A DNA stretch of 64,000 nucleotides from Rebecca billardiae RCC1528. Lineage: Eukaryota > Haptophyta. Shown here piece by piece: positions 10,975 through 23,335 of the stretch; the stretch's first letter is position 1, and each line of letters starts with the position of its first letter. The notes under the pieces are model-generated. The model was not told the DNA's origin. It did no database searches and saw only the letters and a list, made by a program, of their open reading frames with translations. The DNA is taken from positions 186,001 to 250,000 of the forward strand of contig OZ251222.1 in assembly GCA_965240325.2 (NCBI GenBank). Reading direction: 5' to 3'. A program made the position numbers and the translations under genes.

Positions 10975-11921
10975 AGGCGATCATTGCAAGAACCGAATAC
11001 TGTAGCGACCCGTGACGAGCAGCTGCGCCGCGGCCGACTCACCCGTGCCGCCCGTGCGGCGCGGGCGGCACTCGCCGGCGCACGTGGTGGAAGGACAGGC
11101 GCGCGTGGTGGACAAATGGCGGCGGCGGCGGCGGCGGCGGCTCGCGGCGGCGGCGCGTGCGCAGCGACCAGGCGCACGGGGGCCGGGCCACGCGCGCGAG
11201 GCGGCGAGGCGGCCGCGCCGCGCCGCCAAGGCCGCGCTGCGCCGCGGACGCCCGTGCCAGCCGCGCGGCGTCGGGCAGCACTCATCGGGGCGGGCGCGGA
11301 CCGCGCGCGCGGCGCGCGCGGTGGACAAATGGCGGCGGCGGGCGGCGGCGGCGGCTGGGCAGGCGACCATCGCAAGGACCGCACGGCGACCAGTGACGAG
11401 CAGCTACGCTGCGGCCGACTGACCCGTGCCGCCCGCGCGGCGCGGGCGGCACTCATCGGTCGGGGGAGCCGCAGGCGGCGCGCGCGCCGCGTGCGCGCGC
11501 GGTGAAAGGACAGGCGCGCGCGGTGGACAAATGGCGGCGGCGGGCGGCGGCGGCGGCTGGTCAGGCGATCATTGCAAGGACCGAATACTGTAGCGACCCG
11601 TGACGAGCAGCTGCGCCGCGGCCGACTCACCCGTGCCGCCCGTGCGGCGCGGGCGGCACTCGCCGGCGCGCGTGGTGGAAGGACAGGCGCGCGTGGTGGA
11701 CAAATGGCGGCGGCGGCGGCGGCGGCGGCTCCAGGCGGCGGCGCGTGCGCAGCGACCAGGCGCACGGGGGCCGGGCCACGCGCGCGAGGCGGCGAGGCGG
11801 CCGCGCCGCGCCGCCACGGCCGCGCTGCGCCGCGGACGCCCGTGCCAGCCGCGCGGCGTCGGGCAGCACTCATCGGGGCGGGCGCGGACCGCGCGCGCCG
11901 CGCGCACGGTGGACAAATGGC
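10975..11921. repeat. 588-bp-offset tandem duplication
   Basis: Bases 10975-11333 recur at 11563-11921 nearly unchanged (offset 588). A more diverged third copy lies between them (about 11360-11535). The motif TGGACAAATGGCGG ends sub-units at about 10935, 11110, 11322, 11525, 11698 and 11910, so the region is a higher-order repeat. It is GC-rich with no supported gene. Confidence 0.8.
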
Positions 11922-12277
11922 GGTAAGTGTCCGATATAAAATGGCGGATGCGCGCGCGGCATTTGGGGTAGGCACTGGACGGAAGCGCGTCAGCGCGCCC
12001 GTGCGCCGGCCCCGGAGGCATGTTGGCCGCCCGCCTCGTCGCGCAACACTTGACGCGCGGCGTGCGCGGCATGAGCGACCTGGCATCGCCGTCCCTCGCC
12101 GGCTGTCCCTTGTCCCTTGTCCCTCTGTCCCTACCTCGCCGTCCCGGGTCGGGAGTCGGCCGGGCCCCACAGCCAAGGACACCGGACATCGTCTCCCGGA
12201 TTCATTTTCTTTTTCGGCTCTTCTTTTCTTTTCTTTTCTTCCCTTTTCTTTTCTTTTCTTTTATTCTCTGCCAATAC
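11922..12277. other. Spacer with pyrimidine tract
   Basis: Unique sequence between the 588-bp duplication and the foldback element. It carries several TGTCCCT motifs (about 12105-12130) and a long TTTTC/TTCTT tract (12204-12264) directly before the foldback element starts. No gene. Confidence 0.6.
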
Positions 12278-13965
12278 GGTTTGGCGCTTTTCGGCCAACT
12301 CAACAGAAGGATGTTCTGTTGAGTTGGCCGATCGGCGAGGGGGGGGGGTGGGCTCGACAACAGGGCCCAGGCTCTGTTGAGTTGAGCTTGGAGGCCAGCT
12401 GGACTCGACAGAAGAATGCTCTGTTGAGTCGGTCGGACGTTGGCGGCCTCTCGACAGAGCCCTGGTCTGTTGAGTTGATCGTTGGTGGACACCGGTGATG
12501 GGGGTGCCTTGGGGCGCACCGACGGCGTAAAGGCGCTGCGGGCGCTGCGGTGCGCGCGACGGCGGCGTTCCCGGTGGCGCTGCTGTTGGAAGCTACTGCG
12601 CCCCTCTCCACCTCGCGCGCTTCGCTCGTCGTCGCCGTCTCCGCACCTGCTACCGGCATGCACGCGTGCGCAGCGCCTCGGACGCCCGTTGACGGCGCGC
12701 GCCCCGGCAACCGCCCATCACCGGCGGCGGCGAGTGCTGTTGCGGTTGGATGGAATCGGATGGTCTGCTGATAGTTGGACCAACCAACCAACGCCCTCGG
12801 TGGGCTTGGGCTTTGGTGTACGGAGCGTTCGGTGGAACTTGAGCCTCGGCACATTTCCCAGCGAAGTGGCCCACCTCGACGTGGCTGGCACGCTCGTCAC
12901 GCGCTCCCGAGCGCTCGTTTCGCGGTGCCGCAGGCCTTGGGCAGACCAGTCAGACATGGCGCGACCGCATTACCGGGCCATGTGCGCACCACATCCGCGC
13001 TACGTGGCCTGCGCTCTGGACGACTGGGAGTCAATGCCCGGACCCACTGCATTCCACTGCCCCGCATGCACCCCGAGTCACCGTCAGAAGGCGTCGACGA
13101 GCGCAGAGCGGGTGCGCGGGAGTTCAACCAACTCGTGTACCTTCTTGCAAGCACCAGTGGCGAGGTCGCACGCCCAATCGTGACCAGCCGTGGAACTTGA
13201 GCCGGTCGGCAGCAAAACCACCGTGTGGCGGCCGAGATGAAGTAGCAGCGTGCAACTGCAAGGAGGAGGCGCGGTGCGTGTCCGCGGCTGGCGAGAGGCG
13301 TCCGGACCGTGATGTTCTCGGCCGCGTCCGCGCGCTTCCCGCCGCCGCAGGCCCCGTGTACGCCCGTCGTCGCCCTCGCCGCGTGGGGCGTGGGCGCCCA
13401 CCGAGCTCAAGTTCCATGGCAAGGAAGTACTGTACTGATCTACAGTTTACTATGATACAGTACGTAGTAAGATTTAACGTGCACACTTGGTTCAACAGTA
13501 CGTAGTGATCTTGACAATGTGGCCGTGCACGCGGCAACAGGGCTCAGGCGGCCCAGTTGTCGAGTGCAGGCGTGTGTGGCTTGCGATGGCAGCCAGCCGT
13601 CAGCCGGGGCGCCACGCCCACGGTTCGCTGGTGGGCTGGCCCGATGGCGTCGCAGAGCTCACGCGTACGGGGGAGGAGGGCATCGACGAGGAGACGACCA
13701 AGGGCGAGAAGCAGCCGGGGGCACGCAGCACGGGGCTCGGAGCATGCCGCCAGCACGCGTGCCTCCACACCGTCGCACGTCACCCTTGCTCGTAGCTGTG
13801 CGCTGTGCTGCACTCATCTCACCATCGCCCATGCTACGGGCGCGGCCGGGTGGTGGACATCTACCTGTCGGCGCAGCACTGGCATCGGTGGTCGCCAGAC
13901 ACTTCTCGACTTGCTCTGCGCGTGACAGCAAGGAGACGGCAGCGCCACAGCTGTGTGAGCAGATG
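12278..13965 (+). repeat. Left outer arm of foldback element
   Basis: 1,688 bp, inverted copy at 20899-22592. The ends carry several copies of TCTGTTGAGT/ACTCAACAGA (12300-12480). Every open frame here is mirrored on the other arm. None resembles a known protein. Confidence 0.9.
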
Positions 13966-14169
13966 TCAGGTGCTGCTCTGCTCAGTGAGGCTGATAGACT
14001 GAGCACGCATGGCGGGCGCTGGCATTCCCCCGCATCCATGAGCCCAACAGGTGCATAGCCGTGCCCAGGAGCGCAGGACCAACCGCCCGGTGCTGCTTCA
14101 AACACCTGCGCCCCACGCTGCAGGCAGGATGAGGGGCGCTCGACTCTACGCCGCACGCGGCGGCAGCAG

Positions 14170-16400
14170 CTGGGCCGCTGGGATGGTCCTGCGCGGATGA
14201 CGGCGGTCGCCGCGGCTGACAGCTTGGTGTCACTGGTTCGACGGGCCTGGACGACGGACGCGCCGAGCACGGTGACGCTGTTCGATGCGCCCACGGCACT
14301 GCCCAGCGCGCTGGAGGCGTCGCCATCTGGTGCTGCTGTGCCTGCGCCCAGCTTGGGCAGCAGCAGCTGCGCTCAACTCCCCGCCGCGGGCAGCGGCAGG
14401 GATGGTGCCACGGCGGGCGGCGGCGGTCGACGTAGCTGTCAGCTCGGCGGTGCACGCCCGAGGGGCGCGGGCGCTGGACGCACCGAGCGCGGTGACGCTG
14501 CTCGCCTCGACCATCGCGCTGGAGCCGCTGCCATCCGGTGCTGCTGCGCCCGCGCCCAGCCGGGGCATCAGCAGCTGCGCTCAACTCCGCGCCGTGTGCG
14601 GCAGCAGCAGCAGGGATGGTGCCACGGCGGGCGGCGGCGGTCCACGGAGCTGTCAGCTCGGCGGTGCACGCCCGAGGGGCGTGGGCGGTGGGCGCATCGA
14701 GCGCCGTGACGCTGCTCGCCTCGCCCATCGCGCTGGAGCCGCTGCCATCCGGTGCTGCTGCGCCCGCGCGGGCAGCAGCAGCAGCGCTCGACTCCGCGCC
14801 GCGTGCGGCGGCAGCAGCAGGGATGGTGCCACGGCGGGCGGCGGCGGTCGACGGAGCTGTCAGCTCGGCGGTGCACGCCCGAGGGGCGTGGGCGGTGGGC
14901 GTACCGAGCGCCGTGGCGCTGCTCGCCTCGCCCATGGCGCTGGAGCCGCTGCCATCCGACGCTGCTGCGCCCGCGCCCAGCCGTGGCAGCAGCAGCAGCG
15001 CTCGACTCCGCGCCGCGTGCGGCAGCAGCAGCAGGGATGGTGCCATGGCGGGCGGCGGCTGTCGACGCAGCTGTCAGCTCGGCGGTGCACGCCCGAGGGG
15101 CGTGGGCGCTGGGCGCACCGAGCGCCGTGACGCTGCTCGCCTCGCCCATCGCGCTGGAGCCGCTGCCATCCGGTGCTGCTGCGCCCGCGCCCAGCCGTGG
15201 CAGCAGCAGCAGCGCTCGACTCCGCGCCGCGTGCGGCGGCAGCAGCAGGGATGGTGCCACGGCGGGCGGCGGCGGTCGACGCAGCTGTCAGCTCGGCGGT
15301 TCACGCCCGAGGGGCATAGGCGCTGGACGCACCGAGCGCCGTGACGCTGCTCGCCTCGCCCATCGCGCTGGAGCCGCTGCCATCCGGTGCTGCTGCGCCC
15401 GCGCCCAGCTTGGGCAGCAGCAGCAGCGCTCGACTCCGCGCCGCGTGCGGCGGCAGCAGCAGGGATGGTGCCACGGCGGGCGGCGGCGGTCGTCGTAGCT
15501 GTCAGCTCGGCGGTGCACGCCCGAGGGGCGTGGGCGCTGGACGCACCGAGCGCCGTGACGCTGCTCGCCTCGCCCATCGCGCTGGAGCCGCTACCATCCG
15601 GTGCTGCTGCGCCCGCGCCCAGCCGTGGCAGCAGCAGCAGCGCTCGACTCCGCGCCGCGTGCGGCGGCAGCAGCAGGGATGGTGCCACGGCGGGCGGCGG
15701 CGGTCGTCGTAGCTGGAAGCTCGGCGGTGCACGCCCGAGGGGCGTGGGCGCTGGACGCACCGAGCGCCGTGACGCTGCTCGCCTCGCCCATCGCGCTGGA
15801 GCCGCTACCATCCGGTGCTGCTGCGCCCGCGCCCAGCCGTGGCAGCAGCAGCAGCGCTCGACTCCGCGCCGCGTGCGGCAGCAGCAGCAGGGATGGTGCC
15901 ACGGCGGGCGGCGGCGGTCGACGGAGCTGGAAGCTCGGCGGTGCACGCCCGAGGGGCGTGGGCGGTGGGCGCACCGAGCGCGGTGCCGCTGCTCGCCTCG
16001 CCCATGGCGCTCGAGCCGCTGCCATCCGACGCTGCTGCGCCCGCGCCCAGCTTGGGCAGCAGCGGCTGCGCTCGACTCCGCGCCGCGTGCGGCGGCAGCA
16101 GCAGGGATCGTGCTACGGTGGGCGACGGTGGTCTCTAGAGCTGAAAGCTCGGCGGTGTGCGCCTGAGGGCCCTGGGCGGCGGGCGCATTGAGCGCGCTGA
16201 CGCCTCTCGCCTCGCCTGGCGCGCTGGAGACGCTCCCATCCGATGCTGCTGCGCCTGCGCCCTGGCGCGCTGAGTGCGGCTGCAGCATCAGGGATGGCGC
16301 CACGGCGGGCGGGCGGCGGTGGATGCAGCTATCAGCTCGGTGCTGCACGCGCGAGGGGCCTGGGCGGAAGGCGCGCGCAATGCAGTGACGCTGATACACG
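14170..16400. repeat. 214-bp tandem array, left (about 10 units)
   Basis: Tandem units of 214 bp containing GCAGCAGCAGCAG, GGTGCACGCCCGAGG and GCTGGAGCCGCTGCCATCCG. Terminal units are more diverged. 214 is 1 modulo 3, so the long open frames across the array shift frame each unit and cannot encode a repeated protein. Confidence 0.9.
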
Positions 16401-17214
16401 CAAGCCCGGCGGCGCAGACCCGAGTCGTAGCCCGGCAGGTAGGCGGCACAGTAGTAGCGTAGTTTTCGTCAGCATCGATGAGTCAATCGATCAGCATCGA
16501 TCACGCGCATCATCACTGGCTACGACATCAGCGCATCCCGGCCTACACGGGACGGAGGCGGAGTGGCGTATATATATATATATCGCGTCGATCAGACTGA
16601 CGCAGTCCGCGCGCAACTGAGCATCATCAGCAGGCAGTCCGACCGGGCCGTCTCCCGATCCGCGGCCACCGTTCGTCCGACGAAGTCACATCACCACATG
16701 ACCACACCGTCACAGCGCAGATATATATATATCCGGAGCATACATATACGCAGTCGTGATGCCTGATGGCGCCACGGTTGTGCTGGCGGCTCACAGTCAC
16801 ACTCGATCAGTCGTCGCGTCCGGGTATAATAATAAGTGCGATGAAGCAGTACTTAGTATGAGTATAGTCTGCTGCGCTGATGGCTTAGCAGTCGTCGATC
16901 TGCTTATTACGACTACTGCTGTTCTTAGTCTTACGGGACTATACGGCTCAATAAACTCAATGATGTAGCAGCGCGCAGTAGTCGACATCACTCATCAGAG
17001 TAATAAGCTCAGTGACTAAGCTGACGACGATGATGAGGCGACTACGTGACGCGCGCGGTACTAGATCCGCGCCGACCGTCAGCTTATAGGCGTCATATTC
17101 ATCCGGGCACCGTGCTACACTCCGGCGCGACACGGTCAGCTGGTCAGCAGCTAGTAGAGTCGTAGTTTATAACGACCGGTCGTCGGCGTGCCAAGCAGTA
17201 CTCAGCACCGCCCG
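16401..17214. other. Central spacer of foldback element
   Basis: AT-richer unique sequence with two (TA)n runs (about 16569-16583 and 16720-16732). No convincing coding sequence, so no transposase between the arms. Confidence 0.6.
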
Positions 17215-20200
17215 ACCACCGCCGCCGGCCTGGCTGTGGCACCTCCCTGCTGCTACCACCGCATGCGGCGCGAAGCCTCCTGAGCGCAGCTGCTGCCAGC
17301 TGCAGCCGTGCAGCGGCGCCGTGGCGCGGGCGCAGCGGCATCGAATGGCAGAGGCTCGAGCGCGCTACGGAACGAGGCGAGCGGCGACACCACGCTCGGT
17401 GCGTCCAGCGCCCACGCCTCTCGGGTGGGCACTGCCAAGCTTTCAGCTGCTGCGGCCGCCCGCCGTGGCACCATCCCTGCTGCTGCCGCCGCACGCGGCG
17501 CGGAGTCGAGCGCTGCCGCTGCTGCCCAAGCTGGGCGCCGGCGCAGCAGCGTCGGATGGCAGCGGCTCCAGTGCCATGGGCGAGGCGAGCAGCGGCACCG
17601 CGTTCGGTGCGCCCACCGCCCACGCCCCTCGGGCGTGCACCGTCGAGCTGACAGCTGCGTCGACAGCCGCCGCCCGCCATGGCACCATCCCTGCTGCTGC
17701 TGCCGCACGCGGCGCGGAGTCGAGCGCTGCTACTGCTGCCACGGCTGGGCGCGGGCGCAGCAGCACCGGATGGCAGCGGCTCCAGCGCCATGGGCGAGGC
17801 GAGCAGCGTCACCGCGTTCGGTGCCTCCAGCGCCCACGCCCCTCGGGCGTGCACCGCCGAGCTGACAGCTGCGTCGACAGCCGCCGCCCGCCATGGCACC
17901 ATCCCTGCTGCTGCCGCCGCACGCGGCGCGGAGTCGAGCGCTGCCGCTGCTGCCCAAGCTGGGCGCCGGCACAGCAGCGTCGGATGGCAGCGGCTCCAGT
18001 GCCATGGGCGAGGCGAGCAGCGTCACCGCGTTCGGTGCCTCCAGCGCCCACGCCCCTCGGGCGTGCACCGCCGAGCTGACAGCTCCGTCGACCGCCGCCG
18101 CCCGCCGTGGCACCATCCCTGCTGCTGCCGCCGCACGCGGCGCGGGGTCGAGCGCTGCTGCTGCTGCCACGGCTGGGCGCGGGCGCAGTAGCACCGGATG
18201 GCAGCGGCTCCAGCGCGATGGTCGAGGAGAGCAGCGTCACCGCGTTCGGTGCCTCCAGCGCCCACGCCCCTCGGGCGTGCACCGCCGAGCTGACAGCTCC
18301 GTCGACCGCCGCCGCCCGCCATGGCACCATCCCTGCTGCTGCTGCCGCACGCGGCGCGGAGTTGAGCGCTGCCGCTGCTGCCCTGGCTGGGCGCGGGCGC
18401 AGCAGCGTCGGATGGCAGCGGCTCCAGCGCCATGGGCGAGGCGAGCAGCGTCACGGCGCTCGGTGCGCCCACCGCCCACGCCCCTCGGGCGTGCACCGCC
18501 GAGCTTCCAGCTACGACGACCGCCGCCGCCCGCCGTGGCACCATCCCTGCTGCTGCCGCCGCACGCGGCGCGGAGTCGAGCGCTGCTGCTGCTGCCACGG
18601 CTGGGCGCGGGCGCAGCAGCACCGGATGGCAGCGGCTCCAGCGCCATGGGCGAGGCGAGCAGCGTCACGGCGCTCGGTGCGCCCACCGCCCACGCCCCTC
18701 GGGCGTGCACCGCCGAGCTTCCAGCTCCGTCGACCGCCGCCGCCCGCCGTGGCACCATCCCTGCTGCTGCCGCCGCACGCGGCGCGGAGTCGAGCGCTGC
18801 TGCTGCTGCCACGGCTGGGCGCGGGCGCAGCAGCGTCGGATGGCAGCGGCTCCAGCGCCATGGGCGAGGCGAGCAGCGTCACGGCGCTCGGTGCGCCCAG
18901 CGCCCACGCCCCTCGGGCGTGCACCGCCGAGCTTCCAGCTGCGTCGACCGCCGCCGCCCGCCGTGGCACCATCCCTGCTGCTGCCGCCGCACGCGGCGCG
19001 GAGTTGAGCGCTGCCGCTGCTGCCCTGGCCGGGCGCGGGCGCAGCAGCGTCGGATGGCAGCGGCTCCAGCGCGATGGGCGAGGCGAGCAGCGTCACGGCG
19101 CTCGGTGCGCCCAGCGCCCAAGCCTCTCGGGCGTGCACCGCCGAGCTTCCAGCTCCGTCGACCGCCGCCGCCCGCCGTGGCACCATCCCTGCTGCTGCTG
19201 CCGCACGCGGCGCGGAGTCGAGCGCTGCTGCTGCTGCCACGGCTGGGCGCGGGCGCAGCAGCACCGGATGGCAGCGGCTCCAGCGCGATGGGCGAGGCGA
19301 GCAGCGTCACGGCGCTCGGTGCGCCCAGCGCCCACGCCCCTCGGGCGTGCACCGCCGAGCTGACAGCTGCGTCGACAGCCGCCGCCCGCCATGGCACCAT
19401 CCCTGCTGCTGCTGCCGCACGCGGCGCGGAGTCGAGCGCTGCTACTGCTGCCACGGCTGGGCGCGGGCGCAGCAGCACCGGATGGCAGCGGCTCCAGCGC
19501 CATGGGCGAGGCGAGCAGCGTCACGGCGCTCGATGCGCCCACCGCCCACGCCCCTCGGGCGTGCACCGCCGAGCTTCCAGCTCCGTCGACCGCCGCCGCC
19601 CGCCGTGGCACCATCCCTGCTGCTGCCGCCGCACGCGGCGCGGAGTCGAGCGCTGCTGCTGCTGCCACGGCTGGGCGCGGGCGCAGCAGCGTCGGATGGC
19701 AGCGGCTCCAGCGCCATGGGCGAGGCGAGCAGCGTCACGGCGCTCGGTGCGCCCAGCGCCCACGCCCCTCGGGCGTGCACCGCCGAGCTTCCAGCTGCGT
19801 CGACAGCCGCCGCCCGCCGTGGCACCATCCCTGCTGCTGCCGCCGCACGCGGCGCGGAGTTGAGCGCTGCCGCTGCTGCCCTGGCCGGGCGCGGGCGCAG
19901 CAGCGTCGGATGGCAGCGGCTCCAGCGCGATGGGCGAGGCGAGCAGCGTCACGGCGCTCGGTGCGCCCAGCGCCCAAGCCTCTCGGGCGTGCACCGCCGA
20001 GCTTCCAGCTCCGTCGACCGCCGCCGCCCGCCGTGGCACCATCCCTGCTGCTGCTGCCGCACGCGGCGCGGAGTCGAGCGCTGCTGCTGCTGCCACGGCT
20101 GGGCGCGGGCGCAGCAGCACCGGATGGCAGCGGCTCCAGCGCGATGGGCGAGGCGAGCAGCGTCACGGCGCTCGGTGCGCCCAGCGCCCACGCCTCTCGG

Positions 20201-20790
20201 GCGTGCACCGCCGAGCTTCCAGCTGCGTTGACCGCCGCCGCCCGCCGTGGCACCATCCCTGCTTGTGCCGCCAATGCGGCGCGGAGTCGAGCGCTGCTGC
20301 AGCTGGGCCCCAGCTGGGCGCAGGCACAGCAGCACCAGATGGGAGCGGCTCCAGCGCGCTGGGCAGTGCCGTGGTCGCGTGGAGTGACGTCAACGCGCTC
20401 GACGCGTCCGTCGCCGTGGCCCCTCGAGCGAGCGACACCGAGCTGTCATCTGCGGCGAACGCCGTCATCCGCAGCGGGACCATCCCAGCAGCTGCTGCCG
20501 CATGCGGTGCAGATTCGCCGAGCGTGGCTGCTGCTGGTGTTGGCCCGGATGGGCGCGGGCGCAGCATCATCAGTTGCCAGCGACCCCATCGCGGTGGACG
20601 CGATGGGCTAGGTCGCTACTTTCGGCGCGCCATTGCCCAGGCCGTTCAAGCGAGCACCACCGAGCTGATAGCTGGAGCGACTGCCGCCGCCCGTCGTGGT
20701 ACTGTACTGCTGCTTGCTGCTGCAGCATCAACAGCGCCGCTACTACTATTACCAGCAGCGCTGGGCGCGTGTATCCGAAGCAGCACCGTA
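17215..20790. repeat. 214-bp tandem array, right (about 16 units)
   Basis: The same 214-bp unit as the left array in inverted orientation. Units at 17.3-20.2 kb are the most homogeneous; those at 20.3-20.8 kb are diverged. The two arrays together make most of the element able to fold back on itself. Confidence 0.9.
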
Positions 20791-20898
20791 CTGTATTGAT
20801 GGCCCTGCCGTCTGAGTAGGGGAACATGCCAGTAGCTCGCATGCACCAGGATTGCAGTCCATGCCAGTACTGCCTCGCCGAGTAGAGTAGTAGGACCT

Positions 20899-22592
20899 CA
20901 TCTGCTCACACAGCTGTGGCGCTGCCGTCTCCTTGCTGTCACGCGCAGAGCAAGTCGAGAAGTGTCTGGCGACCACCGATGCCAGTGCTGCGCCGACAGG
21001 TAGATGTCCACCACCCGGCCGCGCCCGTAGCATGGGCGATGGTGAGATGAGTGCAGCACAGCGCACAGCTACGAGCAAGGGTGACGTGCGACGGTGTGGA
21101 GGCACGCGTGCTGGCGGCATGCTCCGAGCCCCGTGCTGCGTGCCCCCGGCTGCTTCTCGCCCTTGGTCGTCTCCTCGTCGATGCCCTCCTCCCCCGTACG
21201 CGTGAGCTCTGCGACGCCATCGGGCCAGCCCACCAGCGAACCGTGGGCGTGGCGCCCCGGCTGACGGCTGGCTGCCATCGCAAGCCACACACGCCTGCAC
21301 TCGACAACTGGGCCGCCTGAGCCCTGTTGCCGCGTGCACGGCCACATTGTCAAGATCACTACGTACTGTTGAACCAAGTGTGCACGTTAAATCTTACTAC
21401 GTACTGTATCATAGTAAACTGTAGATCAGTACAGTACTTCCTTGCCATGGAACTTGAGCTCGGTGGGCGCCCACGCCCCACGCGGCGAGGGCGACGACGG
21501 GCGTACACGGGGCCTGCGGCGGCGGGAAGCGCGCGGACGCGGCCGAGAACATCACGGTCCGGACGCCTCTCGCCAGCCGCGGACACGCACCGCGCCTCCT
21601 CCTTGCAGTTGCACGCTGCTACTTCATCTCGGCCGCCACACGGTGGTTTTGCTGCCGACCGGCTCAAGTTCCACGGCTGGTCACGATTGGGCGTGCGACC
21701 TCGCCACTGGTGCTTGCAAGAAGGTACACGAGTTGGTTGAACTCCCGCGCACCCGCTCTGCGCTCGTCGACGCCTTCTGACGGTGACTCGGGGTGCATGC
21801 GGGGCAGTGGAATGCAGTGGGTCCGGGCATTGACTCCCAGTCGTCCAGAGCGCAGGCCACGTAGCGCGGATGTGGTGCGCACATGGCCCGGTAATGCGGT
21901 CGCGCCATGTCTGACTGGTCTGCCCAAGGCCTGCGGCACCGCGAAACGAGCGCTCGGGAGCGCGTGACGAGCGTGCCAGCCACGTCGAGGTGGGCCACTT
22001 CGCTGGGAAATGTGCCGAGGCTCAAGTTCCACCGAACGCTCCGTACACCAAAGCCCAAGCCCACCGAGGGCGTTGGTTGGTTGGTCCAACTATCAGCAGA
22101 CCATCCGATTCCATCCAACCGCAACAGCACTCGCCGCCGCCGGTGATGGGCGGTTGCCGGGGCGCGCGCCGTCAACGGGCGTCCGAGGCGCTGCGCACGC
22201 GTGCATGCCGGTAGCAGGTGCGGAGACGGCGACGACGAGCGAAGCGCGCGAGGTGGAGAGGGGCGCAGTAGCTTCCAACAGCAGCGCCACCGGGCGCGCC
22301 GCCGTCGCGCGCACCGCAGCGCCCGCAGCGCCTTTACGCCGTCGGTGCGCCCCAAGGCACCCCCTTCAGCCATCACCGGTGTCCACCAACGATCACTCAA
22401 CAGACCAGGGCTCTGTCGAGAGGCCGCCAAGGTCCGACCGACTCAACAGAGCATTCTTCTGTCGAGTCCAGCTGGCCTCCAAGCTCAACTCAACAGAGCC
22501 TGGGCCCTGTTGTCGAGCCCACCCCCCCCCCTCGCCGATCGGCCAACTCAACAGAACATCCTTCTGTTGAGTTGGCCGAAAAGCGCCAAACC
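20899..22592 (-). repeat. Right outer arm of foldback element
   Basis: Inverted copy of 12278-13965 with only small indels (net 6 bp near the outer end). High identity implies recent formation or ongoing gene conversion between arms. Confidence 0.9.
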
Positions 22593-22642
22593 AATTCTAT
22601 GATTTAAAGACACAGGCACGAGGGCGCAGCTCTCCTGATTCG
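22593..22642 (-). repeat. Inverted copy of 6051-6100
   Basis: Fifty bases beginning exactly at the foldback element's right border match the reverse complement of 6051-6100 with about five mismatches (AATTCTATGATTTAA at one end, TCTCCTGATTCG at the other). Confidence 0.75.
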
Positions 22643-22830
22643 TCTGTCGAAGTACTGAATGGAGTTAATGGAGGATGTCGGAGCGCGTTGGCCGCGGGTG
22701 AGGGAGTCGTCGTAACCGATGCTGATCACACGGTCACTGAGGTAGTAGGCGCCCGGGGATGCCGCTGTTTTGCAGTCGTCGTCGGCCTTGGTCATCATGT
22801 AGTTGCCCGTGTCGTCGTCGTCCGAGGCTG
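22604..22830 (-). CDS. Possible 3' exon, unknown protein
   Basis: A minus-strand open stretch with coding-like text (DDDDTGNYMMTKADDDCK, then SPGAYYLSDRVISIGYDDS) ends at 22604. Its last codons overlap the segment shared with 6051-6100. Upstream exons are unresolved. Family not recognised; it may be a gene remnant. Confidence 0.3.
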
Positions 22831-22897
22831 TTCAAGTTGATGCCGTAGTGCAGGTAGTGGATGTGGTCGCCCGGGCCGGTGTGCGCGGCCTAGTGGC

Positions 22898-23035
22898 CTT
22901 GCCGAGTTGAGGGAGTAGTCGCCCTTGCCGTTGAGGAAGTCGTCGTCCTTGCCGTTGAGGAAGTCGTCGCCCTGGCCGCAGAGGAAGTCGTCGCCCTTGC
23001 CGTTGAGGAAGTCGTCGTCCTGGCCGCTGAGGGTG
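22898..23035. repeat. 24-bp tandem repeat, about 4-5 copies
   Basis: The unit is GCCGTTGAGGAAGTCGTCGT plus four bases, with variation. On the minus strand it would encode an acidic octapeptide of the form G-K/Q-G/D-D-D-F-L-N. Whether it is translated is unclear. Confidence 0.75.
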
Positions 23036-23087
23036 CCTGCGCTGCCCAACCGGGCGCGTCTGGCGCGCCAGCGCCGCGCGCGGCTCT

Positions 23088-23281
23088 ACGCCAGCGACTG
23101 CGGCGCGGCGGCAGCCAGGTCACGGGGGGGGTCGCCGAGGGACGCGGTGCGAGCCTGCTTGGCCGGCTTGGCGTCGCTCCCGCCAGCGGAGGAGGGCCCA
23201 TCCTCCTCCGCCGGCGTGGACGGCTCGGTCGCCGCGCGCTTGCCGGCTGCCGCGGCGCCGGGGGGCAGGACCAGGCGGTAG
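23088..23281 (-). CDS. Possible C-terminal exon, low-complexity protein
   Basis: A minus-strand reading begins after a GAGCAG acceptor-like site (HYRLVLPPGAAAAGKRA and onward), is rich in Pro, Ala and acidic residues, and ends at TAG about 23088. Composition suits a disordered tail. No family recognised and no upstream exon found. Confidence 0.3.
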
Positions 23282-23335
23282 TGGGTTGTCTCTGCTCCTT
23301 TTGTTCATTTTCATTTCTTGGAGACAGACCAGCTG

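Larger units (their letters stand above)
12278..22592. mobile_element. 10.3-kb foldback-type palindromic element
   Basis: Outer arms 12278-13965 and 20899-22592 are near-identical inverted copies (coordinate sum 34864 over most of their length, 34870 at the outer ends after small indels). Inside them are two inverted arrays of the same 214-bp unit (about 14170-16400 and 17215-20790), flanking a central unique segment. Long TIRs built of tandem repeats are the hallmark of foldback (FB)-like elements; class assignment is by structure only. The outermost ends are GGTTTGGCGC and its complement. A subterminal palindrome of TCAACAGAA/TTCTGTTGA type recurs near both ends. No target-site duplication was found. 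Confidence 0.8.

Noticed and set aside
9214-12182. Very long open frames (up to ~975 codons) through the GC-rich satellite on both strands
   Set aside because: The repeat period is about 220 bp, not a multiple of three, and all frames are open because the sequence lacks stops. Frames shift each unit, so no repeated protein is encoded.
12482-14058. Mirrored open frames on the foldback arms (12.3-14 kb and 20.7-22.4 kb)
   Set aside because: They exist on both strands with no domain, signal or codon pattern. Mirroring is explained by the inverted repeat itself.
14197-20800. Long Ala/Arg/Ser-rich open frames (up to ~650 codons) in the 214-bp arrays
   Set aside because: 214 is one more than a multiple of three. 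The same DNA is read in successive frames and on both strands, which indicates composition and not selection.
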